A stretch of 64,000 bases of DNA from CALOCY01 sp942491975 (GCA_942491975.1 CALOCY010000004.1:186001-250000), one strand, 5' to 3'. Positions 44,927 through 54,721 are shown, counted from the first letter of the stretch. Program-made: numbers and translations. The notes: generated from the sequence alone by a model not told the origin.

Positions 44927-46827
44927 CGTTTGCTCCAGTTTATGGGAATGTTAAACGTAACGCGTGTTCCCTGTCCATTTTCCGAATGGCGTAAATCAAC
45001 CATCTCAAAGTTAATATTGTTTTTATAAAACCGCCTGAAATTGACCAGACGTTCTTTAAAAATACGCATCGAATGGGATGAATACCCTCTTTGGGAGGTT
45101 GATTTTGAAGCCGTTTCAATGCCGATACCGTTGTCTGTGATCTCTACAATCAGGTTGTTATTGTTGTGTGTAATGTCAACATCTATTTTCCCTTTGTAAT
45201 CTGCAGGCCGCAACCCGTGATCAATGGAGTTTTCTAAAAACGGCTGAATAAGCATCGGGGGGATATTGGTGTTCTCGGGAATAATGGACGGAGCGATGTT
45301 GAGGGTGTATTCAAAATCGAATCGCATCTGTTGTAGTTTCAGGTAGGTTTTCAGCAGTTGTGCCTCTTCTTTGAGCGAAATGGTCTCCCTTCGTGAGTAG
45401 TCAAGCACCGAACGGGTAAGATTGGAAAACTCTCCCAGAAAAAAGGAGGCCTCCTCTTTCTGGTTTTTCAGGATAAAATTTTGAATGGCGATGAGGCAGT
45501 TGAAAATAAAGTGGGGGTTCATTTGTGAACGGAGCAACCGCTGTTCGAGCAGGCTCTGACGGTGCAGGTAACGCTGTTTTTGCTGGTAAGCAATCAGCCC
45601 GATAATGATGATTGCGGCAACGGCAAAACCGATGGCACCGTACAACAAAAAGCTTCTTTTCCGGAGTTTGTGCTTTTGTATCTCGTGTTGCTGGCCCAGT
45701 TGTTTAATTTCAAGTTCGTTTTTTTCGGTTTCGTACCGGGTCTGCAAAAATGTGAGGTATTGGCTGTTTTTATCGTTAATGATACTATCGTGATAGGTGG
45801 CTGCCGTTTTATACAAATCGTATGCTTTGGCATAATTTCCCGTTTGTGCACAGGCTTCGGACAACAACCGGGTTGCCTTTTCAATCAATGCGTTGGAACC
45901 AATCTCCCGGGCAATATCAAGGCCCTGTTCGAGGTTGGAACGGGCTGTTTTTGATTCGTGCAGTTGCAGGTAAGCATTCCCCAAATTGATGTACGAACGG
46001 GCAATGTAGAAACGGTCTCCGCTGTTTAGGAATGTCCGGTGGGCATAATTGTAATGGTTCAGGGCATTCTTCGGAAAACCTTTCTTCAGAAATACGTTTC
46101 CGATATTGAGCCGGCATATAGCCATCCCGTATGCCGAGCCAATTTTCCGGTTAATGTCCAATGATTTTCGGTAATAGAAAAGGGCTGTATCAAGCCGGTT
46201 GAGCTGTTCGTTGGCTTCGCCGATATTGTTATAGTTGATGGCCATGCCCAGCTGACTGTCGGCCTCATCTTCGGCTTTGATGGCCTGTTTGAAAAACTCA
46301 ATGGCTTTTTCATACTGCTGTTGGCTCAAATTGATATTGCCGATACTGTTGAGGGCAATTCCCAGGCTCTTTTTAACAATGGGTGTCTCTTTTGAGTAAT
46401 CCCGGGCCAGGTTGAGTGCATTCATGTGCGACCCGGTGGCCTGGTACAATCGCGATTGTCGGCGAAAAACCACCCCCATATTGTTGAGGGTAATGATCTG
46501 CTCCACCGTGTCGTTCAGCTGACGTGCCAGCTCAAGCGATTCAGCGTGCAATGTGCTGGCACGGGCATAGGAGGAGCTGTCGCGGGCAATGACCCCCAGC
46601 ACATTTCCAAACCGGATAACCCCCAGGGTAAGGTTCTCCTGTTTTGATACCTGATACAGCTCAGCAATAAACGGGTAGTTGTCACGGTACTCATTCAGGA
46701 ACCGGACGTACTCAAAATTGCCAACAACCTGTTGTGCCTTTGCCGCATCAACCGGTTGTTGGGCATACAACCCCGATACACTGAAAAGCAGCAGGGCGAC
46801 AATCATATTTTTCATCTGTTTTTTCAT
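44923..46827 (-). CDS. TPR-containing LytS-type sensor histidine kinase
   Basis: The 634-residue protein has a Sec signal peptide (MIVALLLFSVSGLYAQQ), about seven TPR units forming the periplasmic sensor, one transmembrane helix (SFLLYGAIGFAVAAIIIIGL) and a coiled coil. The His_kinase domain has HPHF-type acceptor in SQMNPHFIFNCLIAIQN, and the ATPase part has ITDNGIGIETASK. This design, common in Bacteroidota, senses periplasmic ligands or proteins. An in-frame TTG two codons upstream is less likely than the ATG at 46827. Confidence 0.9.
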   Translation of the reverse strand: MKKQMKNMIVALLLFSVSGLYAQQPVDAAKAQQVVGNFEYVRFLNEYRDNYPFIAELYQVSKQENLTLGVIRFGNVLGVIARDSSSYARASTLHAESLELARQLNDTVEQIITLNNMGVVFRRQSRLYQATGSHMNALNLARDYSKETPIVKKSLGIALNSIGNINLSQQQYEKAIEFFKQAIKAEDEADSQLGMAINYNNIGEANEQLNRLDTALFYYRKSLDINRKIGSAYGMAICRLNIGNVFLKKGFPKNALNHYNYAHRTFLNSGDRFYIARSYINLGNAYLQLHESKTARSNLEQGLDIAREIGSNALIEKATRLLSEACAQTGNYAKAYDLYKTAATYHDSIINDKNSQYLTFLQTRYETEKNELEIKQLGQQHEIQKHKLRKRSFLLYGAIGFAVAAIIIIGLIAYQQKQRYLHRQSLLEQRLLRSQMNPHFIFNCLIAIQNFILKNQKEEASFFLGEFSNLTRSVLDYSRRETISLKEEAQLLKTYLKLQQMRFDFEYTLNIAPSIIPENTNIPPMLIQPFLENSIDHGLRPADYKGKIDVDITHNNNNLIVEITDNGIGIETASKSTSQRGYSSHSMRIFKERLVNFRRFYKNNINFEMVDLRHSENGQGTRVTFNIPINWSKR

Positions 46828-46966
46828 CTGCAACAGGCTCCGTTTTTCCTATTCACAAGATAGTAATACCGATTGTATTTCAAAATGGTATAAAATGTGG
46901 TGATTATACCGATTATCAATCAAAATCTGATTTCGATGGTAATATGAACAGGCTGTCTCCCGCTCA

Positions 46967-47001
46967 AAAACCTGACAGGGTTAGTAAACCTGTCAGGTTT
47001 T
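46967..47001. repeat. CCTGACAGG hairpin
   Basis: AAAACCTGACAGG and CCTGTCAGGTTTT form a 13-bp stem with a 9-nt loop. A related GACAG-containing hairpin occurs at 48803-48836. The gap 46828-47267 holds this hairpin, a 70-bp repeat and no recognised gene. Confidence 0.65.
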
Positions 47002-47116
47002 GTATTGGAGGAGCCAATTTGTCACCTTCAATGCTGATAAAACAGGGGTGAGCCATTCTTCCGCTGGTGCCGACATGCCTGACTTCCATTAGGTAGTTTA
47101 TCGGTGCCCCGGATAT

Positions 47117-47187
47117 TTGCTTCTCGGCAAAATAATCTTTACATTGAAATACAATTTGCTTGCATTTTCAATACGAAATAACAAGCA
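47117..47187. repeat. 70-bp direct repeat, copy 1
   Basis: About 80% identical by eye to 53458-53526, including a perfect block GCAAAATAATCTTTACATTG. Both copies lie 40-80 bp upstream of a small AT-rich orphan gene, so a promoter or a cassette boundary is possible. Confidence 0.65.
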
Positions 47188-47267
47188 AGACCGCTAGGAC
47201 ACACAGCGTTGGTGGTAATTTGGCGACAATTTAGAATACTACTTGATGATAATGAAATCTTGAATTT

Positions 47268-48132
47268 ATGAGAAATAAAATATCAACAGTTAAAAATCCA
47301 TTGACAGTTATAGCGATTTTCGCAGGTACAGCTGAAATAAGTGGAACTGCGATTTTGCCGTTATTAGAAATTGAAAGCCAACAAATTTATATTTGGTTTT
47401 TAATGCTTTTCCCGTTGATTTTAATTCTTTTTTTCTTTTTAACACTGAATTCGAATCATAAAGTACTGTATGCTCCATCTGATTTTTCAAATGAAGACAA
47501 TTTTGTACATATTTTAAAAAAAACCATCGATTCAAGAAACAATTTCAAATATTAAAAAGAATTTAGAGGACAATGACGAAAAAATAACCGAAAATGATTC
47601 TGAAAAGAAAAAAGAAGATAGTTCTTCTAAAAAGAAATATGATAGTGCTACAAATTCACTTAAGTCAAAAAGAGAGAATAATGCCAAGATTGTTAGCAGT
47701 ATAAGTAGACAACGATTGCAAGAGTTCGAAATATCAGAATTATTAGTTTTAGATAAATTGGAAAAGGAATTGCATACTCCGATTCAGAGAGAGATGATGA
47801 TAAAGGCTGGAACTTCAAAGGTAATTTTTGCTGGGGTGGCTCAAATTGGTTCAAATTTAACTGGCATTGAAGTTAAATCCATGAGAAAAAGAGATTTTTA
47901 TAGCATCTCAATGTGGAATAGCCTATTTGATCGATTCGAATCATTGTTCCACTCTTTTAATGATATGCAGAAGATGTCTTTTTCAATTATATTCGCAATT
48001 GTGACTGACGAAAATGCTGAAGAAATAAAAGAATTAATTGAAAGCCAAACAGAAAGGTTAAGTTGTCCTATTGATATTAGGGTCTATAACTTTGATAAAA
48101 TTAGAAATGAAAACAGCATATTATACAATTGA
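47268..48132 (+). pseudogene. Membrane-anchored protein of unknown function with a frameshift
   Basis: Two ORFs join at an A8 run (47516-47523). The first (from ATG 47268) has two hydrophobic helices (about residues 12-32 and 38-58) and then ends. The second frame continues directly after the run with PSIQETISNIKKNLED, a Lys/Glu/Ser-rich linker and a folded domain ending NENSILYN. One A fewer would give a 287-residue protein. The cause could be a mutation, a sequencing error or slippage at the A run. No family was recognised. The gene is clearly more AT-rich than its neighbours. Confidence 0.6.
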
Positions 48133-48847
48133 AAACTACCCTCGCTAGCGCGGACTTGTAGTCCGTGCCTGAGCAAAAGTCACAGGTACAAATATGCATG
48201 AATGCCATTGAGCAGTTTGTCTATATTTTGTAATAATTATCTGGTACAGAAGCAGGCAGTTGTATTAGAGTAGCGGTACATGTTACGGACGTAGACGTCC
48301 GCGGCAGCAAAGGTTTGAATAAATCAGATATGTGGACAAAAAGCGAAAAAGCCTGTAAACAGCACCGGGTAGCCATTCGGTGATCCCGGAAAATCTTCGC
48401 CCGGTTTTGTGGAATGCCCGCCGCAACTTAAAATGAATTGCCATTGATTTTTTGTACTATACCGATATAACCCGGGGTTTCAACCCCGGGGATCAAAAAC
48501 ACAAATTACAATTTCCCAACCGTTTCAATGGTTTTACTTCAAAAACGGTTAAAACCGTTCGGATATCTGATTGCCATCTTATACCTGCCGCTAAAGCGGC
48601 AGGCTATATTAAACTTCCTCGTCAGCTGCAATAAAAAACTTGCATGCCTGTTGTTGATCTAACGAAAAAGCCCATAAACAGCACCGGGCCGCCATTCGGT
48701 GATCCCGGAAAATGCTCACCCGTTTCGGAAAAAGGTAACTCCGCCTCGAAAAATATCCGCCCGGTTCCGCACAATGCCCGCCGTAAATTGAAATGTTAGA
48801 AACCCCTGACAGCGTTTTAAACGCTGTCAGGGGTAAGTAGCCTCTTA
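48133..48847. repeat. Gene-free stretch dense in short palindromes
   Basis: Palindromes seen include GGACGTAGACGTCC (48287-48300), CCCGGGGTTTCAACCCCGGG (48473-48492), CCTGCCGCTAAAGCGGCAGG (48584-48603) and CCCCTGACAGCG with CGCTGTCAGGGG (48803-48836). Bases 48343-48435 are duplicated at 48662-48795 (shared AACAGCACCGGG, GCCATTCGGTGATCCCGG), with about 40 extra bases in the second copy. No gene is supported. Confidence 0.6.
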
Positions 48848-51800
48848 TTACTCTGCCCTATACTCATCCCAGCTTTTGATGACAATCCCCTCTTTCGGAA
48901 TTTTACAAATGGCATACAAAAAAGCAGAAGCTACCCGGGCATTGGTGATGAGCGGAATATTGTAATCAATGGCACTGCGGCGGATCATGTACCCGTTGCC
49001 TAGCTCCCGTGAAGTGTGATTTTTGGGCACGTTGATCACCAGGTCAAGCTTTTTTTGGCGTATGTATTGCATCACGTTGGGCTCCCGGTCAGTCTCGTCG
49101 GGCCAGTGGAGCAGGGTGGTGGCGATGCCGTTGTCGGCAAAAAACTTATGTGTGCCGCCTGTGGCGTACAGGTCGTAGCCACGCTCCTGCAACATCCGTG
49201 TACTGTTAAGCAGTTCCAGTTTCGACCGGGCGGGGCCGGACGAGATCAGCACACTCTTCTTTGGAATAGTGTATCCCACCGACAACATCGACTTAAGGAT
49301 CGTCTCGTAATAATTCTCGCCAATACAAGCCACCTCTCCTGTCGAGGCCATATCGACCCCCAGCACCGGGTCGGCATTCAGCAACCGATGGAATGAAAAC
49401 TGCGGGGCTTTTATGCCCACATAATCAAGCTCAAACGATGACTTATCGGGTTTCGACACCGGGACACCCAACATCGCTTTGGTGGCCAGGTTAATCAGGT
49501 TGATCTTCATCACTTTCGACACAAACGGGAAACTGCGTGATGCCCGCAGGTTACACTCAATCACCTTTATCTCGTTATCTTTGGCCAGCAATTGCATGTT
49601 AAACGGGCCGGTTATCTCCAGTCCTTTTGCTATCTCGCGGGCAATGCGTTTAATGCGGCGTATGGTCTCGATGTAAAGCTTCTGTGCCGGAAACACAATG
49701 GTGGCATCGCCGGAATGTACACCGGCAAACTCCACATGTTCGGAGATGGCATACGCGACAATCTCCCCGTTGTTGGCTACGGCATCAATCTCAATCTCTT
49801 TGGCCTCTTCAATAAATTCCGATACCACCACCGGATGCGCTTTGGAAACGTTGGCCGCCAGCTTCAGGAACTGTTCCAACTGCTCGCGGTTGGACACCAC
49901 ATTCATGGCAGCCCCCGACAAAACGTACGACGGACGGATGAGCACCGGGAAACCAACTTCATCAACAAAGCGGTGGATATCATCAATAGAGGTCAACTCA
50001 CTCCAGCGTGGCTGGTCAACCCCCAACTTGTCGAGCAGCGACGAGAACTTCTTGCGGTCTTCGGCAGTATCGATTTTTAGTGGCGAAGTACCCAGGATGG
50101 GTACCTGCATACCGTGCAGGCGGATGGCCAGGTTGTTGGGGATCTGTCCCCCGGTAGAGACAATCACCCCTTTGGGTGCCTCCAGGTCAACAACATCCAT
50201 CACCCGCTCAAAGGAAAGCTCATCAAAGTAAAGGCGGTCGCAACTGTCATAATCCGTACTCACCGTCTCGGGGTTATAGTTGAGCATCACCGAGCGATAC
50301 CCCTCTTTTTTTATGGTGTTGATGGCATTTACACTGCACCAGTCAAACTCCACCGAGCTGCCAATACGGTAAGCTCCCGACCCCAACACCACAACAGATT
50401 TATCGTCGTGTTGAAAATCGACATCATGCTCTATCCCGTGATAGGTAAAGTAAAGGTAATTGGTCTGTGCCGGGTACTCACCGGCCAGCGTGTCAATCTG
50501 CTTTACAAACGGGGTAATGCCCTGTTCTTTGCGTAACCGGCGCACCTTCAGCAGGTCGGTTGCGATTTGGTCGTTGGGGCTGTTCAACACTAACCGGGCA
50601 ATCTGAAAATCGGAATACCCCATTTTTTTGGCCGTCACCAATACCTCTTTGGGTAATTCTTCAAGTGAGTTAACTATTTCCAGTTTTATTTTATGCTCAT
50701 GGATATTTTTCAGTTTTTGCAGGAACCACTGGTCAACCTTTGTCATGGCGTAAATTTTGTCGACCGAATACCCGCGGTTGAACGCTTCGGCAATGGCAAA
50801 TATCCGGCGGTCGGTCGGGTGGGTAAGCTCATGGTCGATATCATCAATCTCCATCTCCCGGTTGCCCGTAAAGCCGTGCATACCCGACCCGACCATCCGA
50901 AGGCCTTTTTGTATGGCCTCCTCAAATGAACGGCCAATGGACATGATTTCGCCTACCGACTTCATGCTCGACCCCAGGTTCTTGGAGACACCGGTAAATT
51001 TCCCCAAATCCCAGCGGGGAATCTTGCAAACAATATAGTCAAGTGCAGGTTCAAAACAAGCTGTCGTGACTTTGGTTACGGAGTTTTTAAGCTCATGCAG
51101 CCCGTAACCCAATCCCAGCTTTGCCGCAACAAATGCCAACGGGTAGCCGGTAGCCTTCGATGCCAGTGCTGATGAGCGCGAAAGGCGTGCATTGACCTCA
51201 ATCACCCGGTAATCTTCGGAATGGGGGTCGAGGGTAAACTGCACGTTGCATTCGCCAATCACCCCAATGTGACGGATAATTTTGATGGAGAGTGCCCGTA
51301 ACTTATGGTACTCACTGTTCGAAAGGGTCTGCGACGGGGCCACAACAATACTCTCCCCGGTATGTATGCCCAGCGGATCGAAATTCTCCATGTTACATAC
51401 CGTAATACAGTTATCATACTGGTCACGCACCACTTCGTACTCCACCTCTTTCCACCCTTTCAGTGACTCTTCAACCAGAATCTGTGGTGAGTAAGAAAAC
51501 GCTTTTGCGGCCAGCTCATTAAGCTCTTCGTTGTTGGAACAGAAACCGGAACCCAACCCTCCCAGTGTGTAAGCCGCCCGTATGATAAGCGGGAAGCCAA
51601 TCTCTTTTGCCGCTTTATGGGCTTCTTCCATGGTTTGTGCCGGGATGCTTATGGGGGTTTTTACATCGATCTCAGCCAGTTTATTGGCAAAAATCTCACG
51701 GTCTTCGGTATCAATAATGGCTTGTACCGGTGTGCCCACAACGGCTATGTTGTGCTTTTTCAGGATGCCGTTTTTATGCAGCTCTACCCCGCAATTGAGG

Positions 51801-52084
51801 GCTGTTTGTCCGCCAAAAGCCAGCAAAATACCGTCGGGTTGTTCTTTCTCGATCACCTTTTCGACAAACCAGGGCGTTACCGGCAAAAAATAGATTTTGT
51901 CGGCAATCTCCTCCGAAGTCTGTATGGTGGCAATATTGGGATTGATTAATACTGTCTTTACCCCCTCCTCTTTTAGTGCTTTAAGTGCCTGTGAACCGGA
52001 ATAGTCAAACTCTCCGGCTTCGCCTATTTTTAGTGCGCCCGATCCCAATACAATGACTTTTTTTATGTGGCTGTGCAGATTCAT
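48848..52084 (-). CDS. carB: Carbamoyl-phosphate synthase large subunit
   Basis: The 1078-residue enzyme makes carbamoyl phosphate for arginine and pyrimidines. It has two homologous ATP-grasp halves. The first starts KKVIVLGSGALKIGEAGEFD; the second starts KSVVVLGSGAYRIGSSVEFD (about residue 555). Both bear RPSYVLSGA/RAAYTLGGLG-type loops. The C-terminal MGS-like allosteric domain begins near VLISSGPARSKLELL. The frame is open to 52174, but the ATG at 52084 matches homologs. carA ends 13 bp upstream. Confidence 0.97.
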   Translation of the reverse strand: MNLHSHIKKVIVLGSGALKIGEAGEFDYSGSQALKALKEEGVKTVLINPNIATIQTSEEIADKIYFLPVTPWFVEKVIEKEQPDGILLAFGGQTALNCGVELHKNGILKKHNIAVVGTPVQAIIDTEDREIFANKLAEIDVKTPISIPAQTMEEAHKAAKEIGFPLIIRAAYTLGGLGSGFCSNNEELNELAAKAFSYSPQILVEESLKGWKEVEYEVVRDQYDNCITVCNMENFDPLGIHTGESIVVAPSQTLSNSEYHKLRALSIKIIRHIGVIGECNVQFTLDPHSEDYRVIEVNARLSRSSALASKATGYPLAFVAAKLGLGYGLHELKNSVTKVTTACFEPALDYIVCKIPRWDLGKFTGVSKNLGSSMKSVGEIMSIGRSFEEAIQKGLRMVGSGMHGFTGNREMEIDDIDHELTHPTDRRIFAIAEAFNRGYSVDKIYAMTKVDQWFLQKLKNIHEHKIKLEIVNSLEELPKEVLVTAKKMGYSDFQIARLVLNSPNDQIATDLLKVRRLRKEQGITPFVKQIDTLAGEYPAQTNYLYFTYHGIEHDVDFQHDDKSVVVLGSGAYRIGSSVEFDWCSVNAINTIKKEGYRSVMLNYNPETVSTDYDSCDRLYFDELSFERVMDVVDLEAPKGVIVSTGGQIPNNLAIRLHGMQVPILGTSPLKIDTAEDRKKFSSLLDKLGVDQPRWSELTSIDDIHRFVDEVGFPVLIRPSYVLSGAAMNVVSNREQLEQFLKLAANVSKAHPVVVSEFIEEAKEIEIDAVANNGEIVAYAISEHVEFAGVHSGDATIVFPAQKLYIETIRRIKRIAREIAKGLEITGPFNMQLLAKDNEIKVIECNLRASRSFPFVSKVMKINLINLATKAMLGVPVSKPDKSSFELDYVGIKAPQFSFHRLLNADPVLGVDMASTGEVACIGENYYETILKSMLSVGYTIPKKSVLISSGPARSKLELLNSTRMLQERGYDLYATGGTHKFFADNGIATTLLHWPDETDREPNVMQYIRQKKLDLVINVPKNHTSRELGNGYMIRRSAIDYNIPLITNARVASAFLYAICKIPKEGIVIKSWDEYRAE

Positions 52085-52097
52085 AATACTGTATGAT

Positions 52098-53186
52098 TTA
52101 AGATTGGTCTTTTTTATAGTGTTCAATACTTTTGATAAACTCATCAAACAGGTATTCGGTATCCACCGGTCCACTGGAGGCTTCCGGGTGAAATTGGGTA
52201 GAGAAGAAAGGTCTGTTTTTATGGCGTATCCCTTCGTTCGTACTGTCGTTTACATTTTCAAACAGGGACTCCCACTCTTCGGGAAGTGTACGAGCATCAA
52301 TGGCATATCCGTGATTTTGAGAAGTGATAAAACAGCGGTTGGTGCCGTTAAGCAACACTGGTTGATTGTGGCTGCGATGTCCGTATTTCAATTTGTAGGT
52401 GCTTGCCCCCGCAGCCAATGCCAGCAATTGGTTACCCAGACAAATGCCCATAATGGGTTTATCCTGCTGTAATACTTCACGCAAATGTTGCACTGTTACT
52501 TCACACATGGCCGGATCGCCGGGGCCATTGGAAAGAAAAAGGCCATCGTACGTTTCACGGGTGAAATCATAATCCCACGGAACACGGATAATAGTGGTGT
52601 TACGCTTAAGCAGGCACCTCAGAATATTGTGTTTTACCCCACAGTCGACCAATACAACCGTATGCTCTCCATTGCCGTACACTTCCTTCTTTGTGGTGCT
52701 TACACGAGCCACCAGATTCTCCTTGTTGGGATCACACAATTCAATATCCTCATCAATCACAATTTTGCCTAGCATAGCCCCTTTCTCACGGAGCAGCTTG
52801 GTCAACGCACGGGTGTCCACATCAAAAATCCCCGGTACATTGTGTGCTCTAAGCCACTCTCCCAAACTTTTTTGGGCATTCCAGTGGCTGTATTCCACCG
52901 AGTAGTCAGAGATGACCAATCCGGAGATATGAATCTTCTCCGATTCGTAGAACTTGAAAATCCCGTCCTTTGCCTCATCATGAGGGACACCGTAATTCCC
53001 AATCATGGGATAGGTAGAAACCAGTATCTGCCCGGAATAGGAAGGATCCGTAAGACTTTCGGGATAACCGGTCATGGCTGTGTAAAAAACCACTTCCCCG
53101 GCTACCGATTGTTCATAGCCAAATGATTTTCCCTGAAATTCAGTGCCATCTTCAAGCACTAATTTGATTTTTTTGAACGTTGACAT
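52098..53186 (-). CDS. carA: Carbamoyl-phosphate synthase small subunit
   Basis: The 362-residue glutamine amidotransferase subunit has an N-terminal CPSase_sm_chain domain (GEVVFYTAMTGYPESLTDPS) and a class I GATase domain with nucleophile Cys249 in GICLGNQLLALAAG. The His/Glu pair lies in STQFHPEASSGP. It supplies ammonia to CarB and is the first gene of the carAB operon. A structured leader precedes it. Confidence 0.97.
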   Translation of the reverse strand: MSTFKKIKLVLEDGTEFQGKSFGYEQSVAGEVVFYTAMTGYPESLTDPSYSGQILVSTYPMIGNYGVPHDEAKDGIFKFYESEKIHISGLVISDYSVEYSHWNAQKSLGEWLRAHNVPGIFDVDTRALTKLLREKGAMLGKIVIDEDIELCDPNKENLVARVSTTKKEVYGNGEHTVVLVDCGVKHNILRCLLKRNTTIIRVPWDYDFTRETYDGLFLSNGPGDPAMCEVTVQHLREVLQQDKPIMGICLGNQLLALAAGASTYKLKYGHRSHNQPVLLNGTNRCFITSQNHGYAIDARTLPEEWESLFENVNDSTNEGIRHKNRPFFSTQFHPEASSGPVDTEYLFDEFIKSIEHYKKDQS

Positions 53187-53333
53187 AGGATACCAAATAA
53201 AAAAATGCGCCTGCCCTACCGTTGTAGTTCAAACGCATTTTTGATTTATAATGCTTTTTTAAAAATCCCTTCTTTCCGAAGAACCGTATTGCCATAACCA
53301 GATGTTGAACAATTGCTTCGGAATACAAAGATA
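53187..53333 (-). promoter_or_regulatory. carAB promoter and structured leader with terminator-like hairpin
   Basis: A -7 box TATCTTTG (53333-53326, minus strand) would start a leader of about 135 nt. In it CCGAAG pairs with CTTCGG about 45 nt later. Close to carA, AAATGCG pairs with CGCATTT followed by seven T, an intrinsic-terminator shape ending about 15 nt before the start codon. A short frame beginning MAIRFFGKKGF runs through the hairpin and past the carA ATG. Attenuation control of carAB is a plausible reading; the effector cannot be told. Confidence 0.5.
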
Positions 53334-53457
53334 CACAGAAAGCATTTCTCGTTCACCATGTGGCACATTTTTTATGCCCAAAACGATTAATTGTTTATGT
53401 TGATTTAAGATTGACTCTGTGATAACAATCCTCAATTCACCTCACCACCCCACACAC

Positions 53458-53526
53458 TTGCTTCTCAGCAAAATAATCTTTACATTGAAAAACGGTTTGC
53501 TTGTGCATCCAACTTGAAATAGCAAA
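53458..53526. repeat. 70-bp direct repeat, copy 2
   Basis: Counterpart of 47117-47187, sharing TTGCTTCTC and GCAAAATAATCTTTACATTG. It lies 40 bp before the tiny lipoprotein gene. Confidence 0.65.
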
Positions 53527-53566
53527 CATTTTTTTAACTATAAATCTTCCATACTCTATTTAATCA

Positions 53567-53716
53567 ATGAGTAAACTTATATCATTAGTCATTATTCTCT
53601 TTGTTTTGTTTTCATGCAAAAGAGAACCTGAATTGAATCACATAAAATTTTTACAACAAGAAGGTTGTTCTGCAAAAGATTATATTATTACTAATACATC
53701 AGAAAAGAATAATTAA
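53567..53716 (+). CDS. Small putative lipoprotein, 49 residues
   Basis: The ORF encodes MSKLISLVIILFVLFSCKRE and 29 further residues. The leader ends in a good lipobox LFSC (Cys17). The remaining 32 residues include one Cys (GCSAKD) and no known motif. It could be a true small lipoprotein or the remnant of a longer gene. It is AT-rich and isolated, between the carAB promoter region and argB. Confidence 0.5.
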   Translation: MSKLISLVIILFVLFSCKREPELNHIKFLQQEGCSAKDYIITNTSEKNN

Positions 53717-53834
53717 ACAGGTGGTGTCGTAATAATAGTTCATTACAATTATCCATTGTAAAAAAACAACACATTTATAAAGCAATCACCGTAAAAATTT
53801 ATAATTTGCATCTACAAACACAGTTTTTAAAGGT

Positions 53835-54611
53835 ATGGAAAGGTTAACCATCATAAAAGTAGGGGGAAAAGTTGTTGAGCATAAAAAATCGCTTCAGGAG
53901 CTATTGTTTAATTTTAGCCGTTACTCGGGCAATAAAATTATGGTTCACGAAGGGGGACGCCTGGTGACGTCAATTGCCAAACGGTTGGATATAAAGACGA
54001 AGAAGGTAGCCGGTCACCGGATCATCGACGATCAGGTACTGGATGTGGTAACCATGGTATATGGTGGGTTGGTCAACAAGCGGATTGTAGCCGGGTTGCA
54101 AGGCCTGAATTGTAATGCCATTGGCATGACAGGGGCTGATATGGATATTATCCGTGCTGTAAAACGTCCGGTAGAAAAAACCGACTACGGGTTTTCCGGA
54201 GATATTATTGATGTATCTACCCGTGAATTGGAAAGTATCATTGACCAGGGTGTTGTGCCCATTGTTGCCCCGCTTACACATGATGGTAAAGGACAGCTGC
54301 TGAATGCCGATGCCGATGCGATTGCAGCTGAATTGGGAATAGCATTAAACCATAAATACCGCGTACAACTGGTCTACTGTATCGAAAAGAAAGGTGTGCT
54401 TGCCGACCTCAAAGATGATGATTCTGTGATTCATGAGCTTTCGTTTCAGGACTTCCTGGAACATAAAGAAGAAGGGGCTATAAATGAAGAGATGGCATTG
54501 AAGCTGTACAGCGGGTTCAGTGCAATGCGGAATGGCGTTGAAGATGTATTAATTACCAGCGCATCTGAGCTGGGAGGAAATATTGGCAAAGGTACACGTC
54601 TGTTACTTTGA
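53835..54611 (+). CDS. argB: N-acyl-glutamate kinase (ArgB-type)
   Basis: The 258-residue amino-acid kinase phosphorylates the gamma-carboxyl of N-acetyl- (or N-succinyl-) glutamate in arginine synthesis. Motifs are IIKVGGKVV near the N terminus, MVHEGGRLV, AIGMTGADMD and LLNADADAIAAELG. Some Bacteroidota use succinylated intermediates, and the sequence does not tell which. No other arg genes flank it here, but carAB, which also serves arginine, is just upstream on the other strand. Confidence 0.9.
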   Translation: MERLTIIKVGGKVVEHKKSLQELLFNFSRYSGNKIMVHEGGRLVTSIAKRLDIKTKKVAGHRIIDDQVLDVVTMVYGGLVNKRIVAGLQGLNCNAIGMTGADMDIIRAVKRPVEKTDYGFSGDIIDVSTRELESIIDQGVVPIVAPLTHDGKGQLLNADADAIAAELGIALNHKYRVQLVYCIEKKGVLADLKDDDSVIHELSFQDFLEHKEEGAINEEMALKLYSGFSAMRNGVEDVLITSASELGGNIGKGTRLLL

Positions 54612-54671
54612 TCCATATCAAATTAATTGCAAAGAATCTTTCACAGATACATTAAGATGTCAGAAGATTTT

Positions 54672-54679
54672 TAACTTTG
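54672..54679 (+). promoter_or_regulatory. Bacteroidota-type -7 element of the DUF2061-cysH unit
   Basis: TAACTTTG, 43 nt before the DUF2061 start, matches TAnnTTTG. The -33 region is not convincing. Confidence 0.4.
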
Positions 54680-54721
54680 GTGGTTGGTTTTTAGTGCAAG
54701 GTGAAACATTAATCTGGTAAC

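Noticed and set aside
48452..48634. 60-residue ORF in the gap behind carB
   Set aside because: It spans three palindromes, lacks any domain, and its codons follow the hairpin sequence.
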